Shown here: one piece after another, positions 54,248 through 62,638 of the stretch
Layout of the letters: each line of letters opens with the position of its first letter
Position numbering within the stretch: position 1 is the stretch's first letter
Origin: Ruania alkalisoli
GTDB lineage: Bacteria; Actinomycetota; Actinomycetes; Actinomycetales; Beutenbergiaceae
DNA: 64,000 bases
Assembly (NCBI RefSeq): GCF_014960965.1
Contig: NZ_CP063169.1
Coordinates: forward strand, 3,443,581-3,507,580
Reading direction: 5' to 3'
Notes under the pieces: model-generated
What the model was told of the DNA's origin: nothing
The model's database searches: none
Seen by the model: the letters and a program-made list of their open reading frames with translations, nothing else
Program-made: the position numbers and the translations under genes

Positions 54248-55015
54248 TCAGCCTCGTGAGTCCCGCCAGGCGACGGCGGCCCGCACCTCGTCCAGGTCGT
54301 AGTCCGGTCCGGTGGTGCCGATGGTGAACAGACTCGCCCCGGCATTGACGAAGGCATCAGCCTGGTCCGCCCCGGGCCAGGCGGTCGACCGGGGGATCTG
54401 GGAGGCGTCGCGCCCCACATCGGCGCAGTGCCGCTCGAGTACACCGCTCTTGTGGGTGAACGTCTCCAGGTCGCCGAAGGCGTGCCACATATCGGCGTAC
54501 TCGGCCACCAACCGCAGCGTCTTGCGCTCTCCCCCACCGCCGATGAGCAACGGCAGCTCTCCGACGGGGGCAGGGGTCAGCCGCTGCAGGCGACCCACGA
54601 GCCGCGGCAGGTACTCCTTGAAGAGTGCGAGCCGGGTGCCCGGCGTGCCGAACTCGTAGCCGTACTCGGCGTAGTCGCGCTCGTTCCAGCCGGCGCCGAC
54701 CCCAAGGATCAGCCGGCCATCGCTGATGTGATCGACGGTCCGGGCCATGTCGGCGAGCAGGTCAGGGTTGCGGTACCCACCGCCGGTGACGAGCGCCCCG
54801 ATCTGCACCCGTTCGGTCTGCTCGGCCCAGGCACCGAGCATCGTCCAGCACTCGTAGTGGTACCCGTCCGGGTCACCCGTGAGCGGGAAGAAGTGGTCCC
54901 AGTTGAAGACGATGTCCACGCCCGCGTCCTCGGCGCGGAGCACCGCATCCCGGACGAGCCGGTACTCCCCCGCGTGCTGGGGCTGGAGCTGAACACCGAT
55001 GCGCACGTCAGTCAT
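54248..55015 (-). CDS. LLM-class F420-dependent oxidoreductase
   Basis: This 255-aa TIM-barrel protein belongs to the luciferase-like monooxygenase class that in actinobacteria usually uses F420. It shows IGVQLQPQHAGEYRLVRDAV, VFNWDHFFPL, GRLILGVGAGWNERDYAEYG and LLIGGGGERKTLRLVAEYAD. The substrate is unknown. It lies 9 bp after the DUF3048 lipoprotein gene on the same strand. Confidence 0.85.
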   Translation of the reverse strand: MTDVRIGVQLQPQHAGEYRLVRDAVLRAEDAGVDIVFNWDHFFPLTGDPDGYHYECWTMLGAWAEQTERVQIGALVTGGGYRNPDLLADMARTVDHISDGRLILGVGAGWNERDYAEYGYEFGTPGTRLALFKEYLPRLVGRLQRLTPAPVGELPLLIGGGGERKTLRLVAEYADMWHAFGDLETFTHKSGVLERHCADVGRDASQIPRSTAWPGADQADAFVNAGASLFTIGTTGPDYDLDEVRAAVAWRDSRG

Positions 55016-55024
55016 GGGTCCTCC

Positions 55025-56116
55025 TCAGGACACGTCCACGCTGGACCCGGACGTGGGCACCAGCTCGATCCAGGTATTGCCGGGCGCGAGGAGCACCTCG
55101 TCCCCGTCAGCGGTGGACAGCACGACCGGATCGGCCACGCCGTCCTTGGACCAGGTAGCCTCGATCGACTGGCCTCCGCTGGCCACGATCGCCTCACCAC
55201 CACCGGTCATGATGGTCTCCGGAACGTTCGCCCCCGACGGGTCCACGTAGGAGGTGGTGGTCACCTGCACCCGCAGCACCACCACGTTCACCGCGCTGAG
55301 GCGCCCCGTGTCCTCCGTCGTGGCCGGCGCACCGCCCTCGCTGCGCAGCCAGGCCTCACCATCCCAGGTCCACGACGGCGTCGCTCGCGGAAACGAGATC
55401 GTCACCTGCTCCGCAGGACTTCCGTCCGTGACGGCGGTCGCGCCGGTGCCCTGGCGAGCGAAAACCAGCTGCTCCGGAGGCGGATCCGAGTGGTCGCCGT
55501 CGGCCTGGTCCAGGAACAGGGACGGCGTGCCGTAGAGGTTGTGGGGTGCGGCACGGGCACTGCTGCGGGTGAAGCCGCTGTGCCCGAGATCGTGGGTGAG
55601 GATCTGCGAGCCGGCACTGCGGGCGGCGTTGATGAAGGGCACCTGACCCCCGGAGGCGATGAGCAGCCCCTGATACGGCGCGGACATCGCAGCATCCATC
55701 GGCCGCACCGAGCGCACCGGACCCACCTGGCCGGGCAGCTCGGAGTGGTATACGGCGTTGAAACGGGTGATCCCGCCCTCGACCATCTCCTCCCAGACCA
55801 CGTCTGCCGCCTGCAGCCCCGTCTGCGGTCGCGCCTGATCGGAATTCTCGATCTTGATCGACATCGCCGGATGGTCACCCGCGTCCTCCCCGAGCAGTTC
55901 CCCGGTCAGCGGCCAAGTCGCCAGCACCTCAGGCTCAGGCGGATGCTGCTTGTCCGCAATCGTGGGGGTGCGGGTGGGGTCTGCCGAGGGGGTGGGCGAG
56001 GGGGCAGGATCGCTGGGGCTCGTACAGGCTGCCACCATCAGCACCAATGCTGCCGCCGCTGCCTGCCCGATCCGTCGACGGGATGAGGGTCGGATGGTGG
56101 CGAGCGCGTGAAGCAC
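55025..56116 (-). CDS. DUF3048 (YerB-like) lipoprotein
   Basis: This 363-aa exported lipoprotein starts with a signal peptide ending in the lipobox VLMVAACTS, followed by a Ser/Pro/Thr linker. The two DUF3048 domains include MSIKIENSDQARPQTGL, ADVVWEEMVEGGITRFNAVY and SVRPMDAAMSAPY. The family is found in Gram-positive envelopes with no settled function. I choose GTG at 56114-56116 because TAGAGT lies 7 bases upstream; the open frame continues upstream without sense. Confidence 0.82.
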   Translation of the reverse strand: MLHALATIRPSSRRRIGQAAAAALVLMVAACTSPSDPAPSPTPSADPTRTPTIADKQHPPEPEVLATWPLTGELLGEDAGDHPAMSIKIENSDQARPQTGLQAADVVWEEMVEGGITRFNAVYHSELPGQVGPVRSVRPMDAAMSAPYQGLLIASGGQVPFINAARSAGSQILTHDLGHSGFTRSSARAAPHNLYGTPSLFLDQADGDHSDPPPEQLVFARQGTGATAVTDGSPAEQVTISFPRATPSWTWDGEAWLRSEGGAPATTEDTGRLSAVNVVVLRVQVTTTSYVDPSGANVPETIMTGGGEAIVASGGQSIEATWSKDGVADPVVLSTADGDEVLLAPGNTWIELVPTSGSSVDVS

Positions 56117-56123
56117 GAACCCC

Positions 56124-56129
56124 ACTCTA
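56124..56129 (-). promoter_or_regulatory. TAGAGT -10 box of the leaderless DUF3048 gene
   Basis: On the minus strand TAGAGT is followed by 7 bases and then GTG at 56116, without a ribosome site. Transcription probably starts at or next to the start codon. Confidence 0.5.
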
Positions 56130-56190
56130 GACGCTCTCCCGTGACGGGCCTCCCTGGCCAAGGAGCACCGCTCGTGATGTGCAGCGATCG

Positions 56191-56196
56191 TAGGCT
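56191..56196 (+). promoter_or_regulatory. TAGGCT -10 box of leaderless menE
   Basis: TAGGCT is followed by exactly 6 bases and then the menE GTG at 56203. No ribosome site is present, so the mRNA is probably leaderless. Confidence 0.55.
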
Positions 56197-56202
56197 GGCT
56201 TC

Positions 56203-57381
56203 GTGTCCACCCTCGCGAGCACCCTGCTACCCCGCCTTGCCGACGCTCTGGACGGCGCAGAGCCGGTACTGCTCGGACCTGCAGCGCACTCGGTGGCCGA
56301 TCAGGTGGGCACACTGCCCGGCACGGCATTGGTACTCGGCACCTCCGGGTCGACCGGGACCGCACGTGCCGTCGCCCTGAGCGCCGCCGCACTGCGCGCT
56401 AGCACTGACGCCACCCACGCCCGTCTGGCCGGGCCGGGTCAGTGGCTGCTGACCCTGCCTGCCGATCACGTGGCCGGGGTGCAGGTGCTGGTGCGCTCGA
56501 TCCTCGCCAGCACCTCACCAGTGCTGATGGAACCGGGCCCGTTCCGCCCTGCCGCCCTGGCCGCAGCCGTGGCTCGGATGCGCACCGACGTGCCGCGGTA
56601 CCTCTCCCTCGTGCCCACCCAGCTCCTGCGCATCCTGGAGGCTCCCGACGGCGCAGCGTGCGTCGCCGCGCTGCGCACCTGTGCCGCCGTGCTGGTAGGC
56701 GGAGCCGCCACCCCGCCGGCGCTGCTGGAACGCGCCCGGAAGGCCGGGATCGCCGTGGTCACCACCTACGGCATGACCGAGACCTGCGGTGGCTGCGTCT
56801 ACGACGGCGTCCCGCTGGACGGTGTGCAGGTGCGCACGGCAGGCTCGCACGGACGGATCGAGATCGCCGGTCCGGTGCTCGCGACGGCGTACCTCGACCT
56901 GGGCGAGGAGCCGGCAGCACAGAGCGCCCTGCGTTCGGAGCTCGTGGAGCGAGACGGCGCCCGCTGGCTGCGCACCACGGACTCGGGCCAGTTCGAGGCC
57001 GGCCGCCTGCAGGTGCTGGGCCGGCTCGACGATGTCATCATCACCGGCGGGGTGAACGTCCATCCGGCGCACGTGGAGCGACGACTCGCGGCCGCCGGAT
57101 TCGTGGAGTGCCTCGTCGTCGGGGTTCCGGACGAACAATGGGGGCAGCGCGTGACGGCCGTGGTCGCAGCGCCTGAAGGTGCGGCAGAAGCGGCAGGGGT
57201 GGTCACGCTCGCGCAGGTGCGTGACGCCGTCGGCGGCGGACCCCTGGCGCCCCAGGCGCTGGTGCACCTGCCGGAACTGCCGCGCCGAGGACCAGGTAAG
57301 CCGGACCGGCGGGCGGCAGCCGCTCTGGCGGCGCTCGCCGTGGCGGAGGGGCGGGCGGAGCTACACCGGCCGGGGGGCTGA
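56203..57381 (+). CDS. menE: o-Succinylbenzoate-CoA ligase (MenE)
   Basis: This 392-aa adenylate-forming enzyme activates o-succinylbenzoate with CoA. The P-loop-like motif is LVLGTSGSTGTARAV, the adenylate motif TTYGMTETCGGCVYDG, and the hinge region is VLGRLDDVIITGGVNVHPAH with the catalytic Lys in GPGKPDRR. It is shorter than general acyl-CoA ligases (over 500 aa), as MenE often is in actinobacteria. It is followed 109 bp later by menA. Confidence 0.92.
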   Translation: MSTLASTLLPRLADALDGAEPVLLGPAAHSVADQVGTLPGTALVLGTSGSTGTARAVALSAAALRASTDATHARLAGPGQWLLTLPADHVAGVQVLVRSILASTSPVLMEPGPFRPAALAAAVARMRTDVPRYLSLVPTQLLRILEAPDGAACVAALRTCAAVLVGGAATPPALLERARKAGIAVVTTYGMTETCGGCVYDGVPLDGVQVRTAGSHGRIEIAGPVLATAYLDLGEEPAAQSALRSELVERDGARWLRTTDSGQFEAGRLQVLGRLDDVIITGGVNVHPAHVERRLAAAGFVECLVVGVPDEQWGQRVTAVVAAPEGAAEAAGVVTLAQVRDAVGGGPLAPQALVHLPELPRRGPGKPDRRAAAALAALAVAEGRAELHRPGG

Positions 57382-57490
57382 CCGCCCGTCCTCCGCTCTG
57401 GACCCGGTGCGGAGTTGGACCCGAGCGGCACCGGAAAGCGAGCCCGCAGCGACTATCCTGCATCGAGCCGCCTAGCCGATCGGAGCCTGC

Positions 57491-58360
57491 ATGCCCACCC
57501 TGCGTGACTGGGTGGGCGGCGCACGTCCACGTACGCTGCCCGCCGCCCTCGCCCCCGTGCTCGCCGGCACCGGAGCCGCCGCCTACGACGACTCGGCCTC
57601 GCTGGTGCGGGCGCTGCTGGCAGCCGGGGTGGCACTGGCGCTCCAGGTCGCCGTGAACTTCGCCAACGACTATTCCGACGGCGTCCGGGGCACCGACGAT
57701 GTCCGCGTCGGCCCCGTGCGGCTCACTGCCTCCGGCACTGTCCCCGCCGCAACGGTCAAGCGAGCAGCGTATGCCGCCTTCGGGGTGGCAGGGGTGCTGG
57801 GAGTCGTGCTGTGCGCGGTGGCCGGGACCTGGTGGCTGATCGGCGTCGGGGCCCTGTGCGTGCTCGCCGGCTGGTACTACACCGGCGGCAAGAACCCCTA
57901 CGGCTACCAGGGGTTCGGCGAGGTCGCGGTGTTCGTCTTCTTCGGGCTCGTGGCCACGCTGGGAACGACCTACACACAGGCGGGCCGGATCAGCGTTCCG
58001 GCGGTCCTCGCAGCCTGCGCGATCGGCGCCCTGGCCTGCGCCCTGCTGATGGTCAACAACGTCCGCGACATCCCCACCGACACCATGGCCGGAAAACGCA
58101 CGCTCGCGGTGCGCCTGGGCGATCGCAAGGCGCGTATCGCCTACGCCGGGTTGCTCGTGGCCGGTGTGGTCTGCGCCGTAGCCATCGGTGCCTGGGCGCC
58201 GTGGGCGCTCCTGCTGACCGGGCTGGCGCTACCCGTGCTGCACCTGTCGAGCCAGGTGGTTGGCGGTGCCGCCGGGCGGGAACTGATCACGGTCCTGGGC
58301 CGTACCGGGATGCTGGAGCTAGCGCTCGGTGTCGGTCTGGCCGTGGTGCTGACGATCTGA
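57491..58360 (+). CDS. menA: 1,4-dihydroxy-2-naphthoate polyprenyltransferase (MenA)
   Basis: MenA (289 aa) attaches the polyprenyl tail to the naphthoate ring in the membrane. It starts WVGGARPRTLPAALAPVLAG and shows the first Asp-rich motif AVNFANDYSDGVRGTDD, GPVRLTASG, KNPYGYQGFGEVAVFVFFG and the second motif MVNNVRDIPTDTMAGKRT. About eight spans are predicted. Its 3' end overlaps the convergent DUF4229 gene by 42 bp. Confidence 0.96.
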   Translation: MPTLRDWVGGARPRTLPAALAPVLAGTGAAAYDDSASLVRALLAAGVALALQVAVNFANDYSDGVRGTDDVRVGPVRLTASGTVPAATVKRAAYAAFGVAGVLGVVLCAVAGTWWLIGVGALCVLAGWYYTGGKNPYGYQGFGEVAVFVFFGLVATLGTTYTQAGRISVPAVLAACAIGALACALLMVNNVRDIPTDTMAGKRTLAVRLGDRKARIAYAGLLVAGVVCAVAIGAWAPWALLLTGLALPVLHLSSQVVGGAAGRELITVLGRTGMLELALGVGLAVVLTI

Positions 58361-58696
58361 GTCCACTTGGGATGCCGGTCCAGGTTCTGGGGACTGCTCC
58401 TCCACCGCGTGATCCGCCCCTGGCGAGCCGCTCCCGTGCTGGTCCAGGACGTCGTCCTCGGCGTCGGCATCCTCGCGCAGCGATCGGGAGAATCTCCCCT
58501 CCCGCCCGGCCGACCGTTGCTGCAGCCACAGCGCCGAGGCCTGCCGGAATCGGTCCAGCAGCACGTAGGAGAGCGCGGCGCCGATCAGCACCGCCGCTGC
58601 CACGAGCAGCCCCCCTCGCATCCCGGCAAGGTACAAGCCCGCTCCGGCCAAGCCGATGAGGAGCAGGCGGAGGGCGCTGTAGACGATGACGGGCAC
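58319..58696 (-). CDS. DUF4229-type small membrane protein
   Basis: The product (125 aa) has two hydrophobic spans (about residues 1-50: VYSALRLLLIGLAGAGLYL and LVAAAVLIGAALSYVLL), then DRFRQASALWLQQRS and a long acidic, Ser/Asp/Gln-rich tail. The layout matches the DUF4229 family of actinobacteria, whose function is unknown. I choose GTG at 58694-58696, 6 bases after a TACGCT box, over the GTG two codons upstream that directly abuts that box. The end overlaps menA. Confidence 0.75.
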   Translation of the reverse strand: MPVIVYSALRLLLIGLAGAGLYLAGMRGGLLVAAAVLIGAALSYVLLDRFRQASALWLQQRSAGREGRFSRSLREDADAEDDVLDQHGSGSPGADHAVEEQSPEPGPASQVDSDRQHHGQTDTER

Positions 58697-58702
58697 AGAC
58701 AC

Positions 58703-58712
58703 AGCGTAGGCT
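58703..58712. promoter_or_regulatory. Overlapping divergent -10 boxes
   Basis: The ten bases AGCGTAGGCT read TAGGCT on the plus strand (58707-58712) and TACGCT on the minus strand (58703-58708). Each ends 6-7 bases before a start codon (ATG at 58720, GTG at 58696), so two leaderless genes appear to share one melting point and cannot be initiated at the same time. Confidence 0.55.
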
Positions 58713-58719
58713 GTCTGTG

Positions 58720-59082
58720 ATGAGGATCGTGATCGGCCTGGGCCTGCTGGCGCTCGCTGTGTACTGCGTGATCGACTGCGTCGGCGGTGAGGAACGGCGG
58801 CGCCTGGGGGTCCCGACGTGGCTGTGGGTGTTGCTGATCATCGCGCTCCCTGGGCTGGGCCCGCTGATCTGGCTCTTGATGTCGCGCACGTATGGAAACG
58901 GTGGCGCCACGACGCCGAGACGTCCCACCCGACCTGTCGCTCCAGACGACGACCCGGCGTTCCTCGCCGACCTCGACCGGCATCCCCGTACCGAGCACCA
59001 CGATGACGAGAGCACCGGCGAGGACCGCCCCGAGAACGAAGGGCATGGACCTGAGGAGCGGGGCGACGGCCGGTCCGGCTGA
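58720..59082 (+). CDS. PLDNc_N-type small membrane protein
   Basis: This 120-aa protein has two N-terminal spans (VIGLGLLALAVYCVIDCV, and PTWLWVLLIIALPGLGPLIW) separated by a charged loop. This is the layout of the phospholipase D nuclease N-terminal (PLDNc_N) domain found alone in many actinobacteria. A hydrophilic tail rich in Arg, Asp and Glu follows. The function is unknown. The ATG at 58720 is 7 bases after a TAGGCT box. Confidence 0.75.
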   Translation: MRIVIGLGLLALAVYCVIDCVGGEERRRLGVPTWLWVLLIIALPGLGPLIWLLMSRTYGNGGATTPRRPTRPVAPDDDPAFLADLDRHPRTEHHDDESTGEDRPENEGHGPEERGDGRSG

Positions 59083-59105
59083 TCAGGAACCGAACCCTCC
59101 ACGAT

Positions 59106-59152
59106 CTGCGCGGTTGCTCGCAGCAACCACACGACTACCCACAACCGCGCAG
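59106..59152. terminator. Bidirectional terminator between the PLDNc_N gene and ccsB
   Basis: CTGCGCGGTTG (59106-59116) and CAACCGCGCAG (59142-59152) form an 11-bp stem. A smaller TTGCT/AGCAA stem is nested at its foot (59114-59126). The genes on both sides converge here. Confidence 0.65.
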
Positions 59153-59187
59153 CCCGGTATCAGGCGCCCGAGGTCAGCGCCCGTGCT

Positions 59188-60156
59188 TCACAGGCCCGAG
59201 TAGGAGTGGCGGCCGTTGAAGAAGATATTGACGATGTAGAAGTTCGCCAGCAGTGCCATGAATCCGACCAGGGCGAAGTGCGCGAACTTGTTGGCGGCCC
59301 AGCCGGTGGTGACCCGGGCGTGCAGATACGCGGCGTAGATCACCCAGATCACGAACGTCCAGGTCTCCTTCGGGTCCCAGCCCCACGGCCGGCCCCACGC
59401 GTGCTCGGCCCAGATGGCCCCGGCCACGAGGGTGAAGGTCCAGGCGACGAAGCCGACGGCGTTGAGCCGGTAGGCGATCCGCTCCAGCCCATCCGAGGCC
59501 GGCAGGGCCTCCAGCACGCGGCTGAACCGCGTGACCGTGGTTGCCGTGGTTGCTGTGGCCACGCCGCCTCCCTCCCCCGGAACCGGGGACCCGCCGTCGG
59601 ACTCCTGCGCGGCAGTGGAGGTGGCGGCGCTGCCGCCATCACCACGACCCTTGACCAGCTGCAGGATCGAGACCAGCGCGCTCACCCCGAACAGTCCGGT
59701 GGCGAGTGTGGCGACGGAGACGTGGATGACCAGCCAGTAGCTGTCCAGGGCCGGCTGCACCCCGTCGGCCGCCACGAACAGCACGGCCACTGCCAGGAAG
59801 AGGGCGAGGAAGGAGAGCAGGGCGATACCCACGCCCACGTAGCGGATGTCCCGGCGTTGCTGCACCGCGAGGAAGATCGCCGTGAGGAAGAACGTGAACA
59901 TGAGGGTGAACTCGTACATGTTCGCCCACGGCACCCGGCCGGCGGCGAACGCCCGCAGCAGGATCGCCACCAGCAGCACCGCGACAGCGAGCCAGGTGGT
60001 GGCCATCCCGATCCCGGCGGCCCGGCGGCGCCGGTCCTTGCTCGCCCCGGTGCCCAGCGCCGAGACGTCCACGGCGAAGGCGACCATGGCGACGACGTAG
60101 CACGCCATCGCGCCGTAGACGAGCAGCGTGCTCACGGTGCCGAGGTCGGTGTTCAC
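59188..60156 (-). CDS. ccsB: Cytochrome c biogenesis protein CcsB (CcsA-type heme handling)
   Basis: This 322-aa membrane protein carries the heme-binding Trp-rich motif EHAWGRPWGWDPKETW and conserved flanking His residues (ISVHVSVA-like VIHVSVATLATG and AHFALVGF). About eight spans are predicted, with a long Gly/Ala/Thr-rich loop at about residues 190-225. With ResB it transports heme and attaches it to apocytochrome c outside the membrane. It overlaps resB by 4 bases. Confidence 0.93.
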   Translation of the reverse strand: MNTDLGTVSTLLVYGAMACYVVAMVAFAVDVSALGTGASKDRRRRAAGIGMATTWLAVAVLLVAILLRAFAAGRVPWANMYEFTLMFTFFLTAIFLAVQQRRDIRYVGVGIALLSFLALFLAVAVLFVAADGVQPALDSYWLVIHVSVATLATGLFGVSALVSILQLVKGRGDGGSAATSTAAQESDGGSPVPGEGGGVATATTATTVTRFSRVLEALPASDGLERIAYRLNAVGFVAWTFTLVAGAIWAEHAWGRPWGWDPKETWTFVIWVIYAAYLHARVTTGWAANKFAHFALVGFMALLANFYIVNIFFNGRHSYSGL

Positions 60157-61802
60157 GAGTTCTCCTTCGTCATCTGGCCGAGCGGACTCAGAACCCGGTC
60201 CAGCTCACGGCGCAGGCCCGGGTCGTCCCCGCGCGCCAGGGCAGCCGCCGTCACCACTGTAGTCCCGCCCGGGCCGGGGGCGATGCGCGCCCAGACGCGC
60301 CGCCGCGGCAGGAAGAGAGAGGCCATCAGGCTCACGAACGCCAACCCCGCGAACACGCCCATCCAGGGGATCGAGGGGTCGTATCGCACGTCCAGAGCCG
60401 CGAAGCGGGGCAGCCCGTCGAACGTGATCGTGCCCAGCCCGTCCGGCAGCTCGACCGTCTCCCCCGGGCGCAGCACCAGCTGCACCGGGGTCTGGCTACC
60501 GTCTGGCCCGGTCGCTGCCACGGGTTCCATATTCGTGGTGTCCAAGGTGTACAGGTTCTGCGGCAGCCCGTCGTCCAGGCCGAGATCACCGGTGTAGAGG
60601 TTGAGCACCATGACCGGGTCGAGCGCTTCCGGGTAGACCGAGCCCACCGGGTCGCCCTCCGGGGATTCGAGCACGGTCGGCAACAGCACCCCGCTGAAGC
60701 CGTACTGCAACTCACCGCCGTTCGCATCCGGGGCCATGATCACACCGTTCGAGGTATAGAACAGGTCGCCCGAGGGCAGGAACATCGTCGAACCGGCGAA
60801 CGCCACCTCTCCCTCGGCGTCGGTGATCGTCACCTCGGGGGCATACCCATTGCCGGAGAGGTACACGCGGGTCGAATCGGTCTCCAGCGGGTGGTTCAGC
60901 CGGATGTCCTGCTCACGCTCGGCGCCGTCGGGGGTCAGCAGCGTGACCGAGGCGGTGAAGTCGCGCGGCTGGGCGTCGTCGGTGAAGACCGAGGAGAAAT
61001 CATCCAGGCGAAGACGGAACGGCTCGACCGACTCCCCGGCGAACCAGGCACCGGTATCGAACGAGTCGTAGTCCAGCGGAGCATTGACGAAGGTGCGCCC
61101 CTCGACCACCACGATCTGACCGCGGTAGTGCACCAGCTGGCCCCACGCCGTCACGACCAGCAGTCCCACCAGGGCAAGGTGGAAGAGGACGTTCCCCGTC
61201 TCCCGACCCCTCCCCCGTTCGGCGGAGATGGTGCGCACCTGCACCTGGCTGCCGGACGCCGTCGTGCGATCCTCGACGCCGGTACGGCGAACGTAGCGCC
61301 GCCCGAGCGCAGCCATGAGTGTCCGCTCGGTCTCGGCAGGGCTGAGCCCGGTCCGCAGCTCGGAGCGGACGTCGAAGCGGGAGAACCGCCTCGGAACCCG
61401 CGTGGGCTCGGCGCGCAGGTTGCGGGCGTGGGCGATGGTACGCGGCACGATGCAGCCGATGAGCGAGGCGAACAGCAACAGGTAGACCGCGGAGAACCAC
61501 GGCGAGGAGTAGACGTCGAACAGGTGCAGGGCGTCGAGCACCTCCGCGGTCTCAGGGTGGTCGCGGTAGTACTGGATCACCCCGTTCGGGTCCACCGGGC
61601 GCTGCGGGAAGAACGCCCCCGGGAGCGCGACAGCGGCCAGCAGCAACAACAGCATGAGGGCCACCCGCATGCTGGTCAATTGCCGCCACATCCACCGCAG
61701 CCAGCCTCGCAGACCCAGCCGCGGGCCCACCGGAGCGTTCGACGGCGGCTGCTCGCCCTGGTCGGGAGCGGTCTTCAGACCCTCGGGGCGGTAGGCACTC
61801 AC
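60153..61802 (-). CDS. resB: Cytochrome c biogenesis protein ResB
   Basis: ResB (549 aa) is the partner of CcsB in system II cytochrome c maturation. It has spans near residues 45-65 and 100-120, a further one before a large extracytoplasmic domain (about 230-480) and one near the C-terminus (SIPWMGVFAGLAFVSLMASL). ALPGAFFPQRPVDPNGVIQY and SPWFSAVYLLLFASLIGCIVP are typical. The start is GTG at 61800-61802, overlapping the ccdA stop (GTGA). Confidence 0.92.
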   Translation of the reverse strand: MSAYRPEGLKTAPDQGEQPPSNAPVGPRLGLRGWLRWMWRQLTSMRVALMLLLLLAAVALPGAFFPQRPVDPNGVIQYYRDHPETAEVLDALHLFDVYSSPWFSAVYLLLFASLIGCIVPRTIAHARNLRAEPTRVPRRFSRFDVRSELRTGLSPAETERTLMAALGRRYVRRTGVEDRTTASGSQVQVRTISAERGRGRETGNVLFHLALVGLLVVTAWGQLVHYRGQIVVVEGRTFVNAPLDYDSFDTGAWFAGESVEPFRLRLDDFSSVFTDDAQPRDFTASVTLLTPDGAEREQDIRLNHPLETDSTRVYLSGNGYAPEVTITDAEGEVAFAGSTMFLPSGDLFYTSNGVIMAPDANGGELQYGFSGVLLPTVLESPEGDPVGSVYPEALDPVMVLNLYTGDLGLDDGLPQNLYTLDTTNMEPVAATGPDGSQTPVQLVLRPGETVELPDGLGTITFDGLPRFAALDVRYDPSIPWMGVFAGLAFVSLMASLFLPRRRVWARIAPGPGGTTVVTAAALARGDDPGLRRELDRVLSPLGQMTKENS

Positions 61803-62638
61803 ACCAATACCTCGAAGTCCGCGACATACCCCTGCAGCCACGACGCCAGCTGACTCCACAGTCCCGTCACCATCGCCAGCCCGAGCAGCACCAGGAGACC
61901 ACCGCCGATCCGCATCATCGCGAGCCGGTGCCGGCGCAGGAAGGCCATCATCCGCTCCGAGGAGCGCAGGCCGAGCGCCACGAGCACGAACGGCAACCCG
62001 AGGCCCAGGCAGTACAGCAGCACCAGCACGAGCGCGCGAGCCGGATCGGCACCACCGATCGCCAGACTCTGCACCGCGGCAAGCGTCGGACCGATACAGG
62101 GCGCCCAGCCGATGCCGAAGACCACGCCGAGCAGCGGCGCACCCCATACCCCGGCGCGTGGGGAGAAGTGCAGTCGGCGCTCCCGCTGCAAGAACGGCAG
62201 CGTGCCGAGGAAGGCCAGCCCCATGACGATCACCACCACGCCGAGGCCGCGCAACAGCTCGTCCTGCCAGCGGATCAGCGCCACGCCGATCCCGGCAAGC
62301 GCCATCGTGGTGGCGGTGAACACCGCCGTAAAACCAGCGATGAAGCCGAGCACGCCGAGGACGAGCCGCGTGCGGGCACGGCGGGTGAATGTCGCTCCGC
62401 GGCCGCGCCCTGCCCGGCCGGTACCGACGCTCACGCTAGCGCCACCTCCGGCCGCCCCACCGGCATCGGCTCCCACCATTCCCCCGACGTAACCGAGGTA
62501 CCCCGGAACCAGCGGCAGCACGCACGGCGACGCGAACGAGATGAACCCGGCCAGCAGTGCCACCGGGGCTGCCGCCAGCAGCGGCCCCGAGAAGACGGTC
62601 TCGGCGAAGGTGCGGCCGAGCTGCTCCCACCAGGTCAC
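61799..62638 (-). CDS. ccdA: Cytochrome c biogenesis thiol transporter CcdA
   Basis: CcdA (279 aa) carries reducing equivalents across the membrane to the extracytoplasmic thioredoxin. The two membrane cysteines appear in FASPCVLPLVPGYLGYVGG and FGIGWAPCIGPTLAAVQSLA. Six spans are predicted; a Gly/Arg-rich loop follows the first. The GTG at 62636-62638 overlaps the stop of the TlpA-like gene. Confidence 0.95.
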   Translation of the reverse strand: MTWWEQLGRTFAETVFSGPLLAAAPVALLAGFISFASPCVLPLVPGYLGYVGGMVGADAGGAAGGGASVSVGTGRAGRGRGATFTRRARTRLVLGVLGFIAGFTAVFTATTMALAGIGVALIRWQDELLRGLGVVVIVMGLAFLGTLPFLQRERRLHFSPRAGVWGAPLLGVVFGIGWAPCIGPTLAAVQSLAIGGADPARALVLVLLYCLGLGLPFVLVALGLRSSERMMAFLRRHRLAMMRIGGGLLVLLGLAMVTGLWSQLASWLQGYVADFEVLV

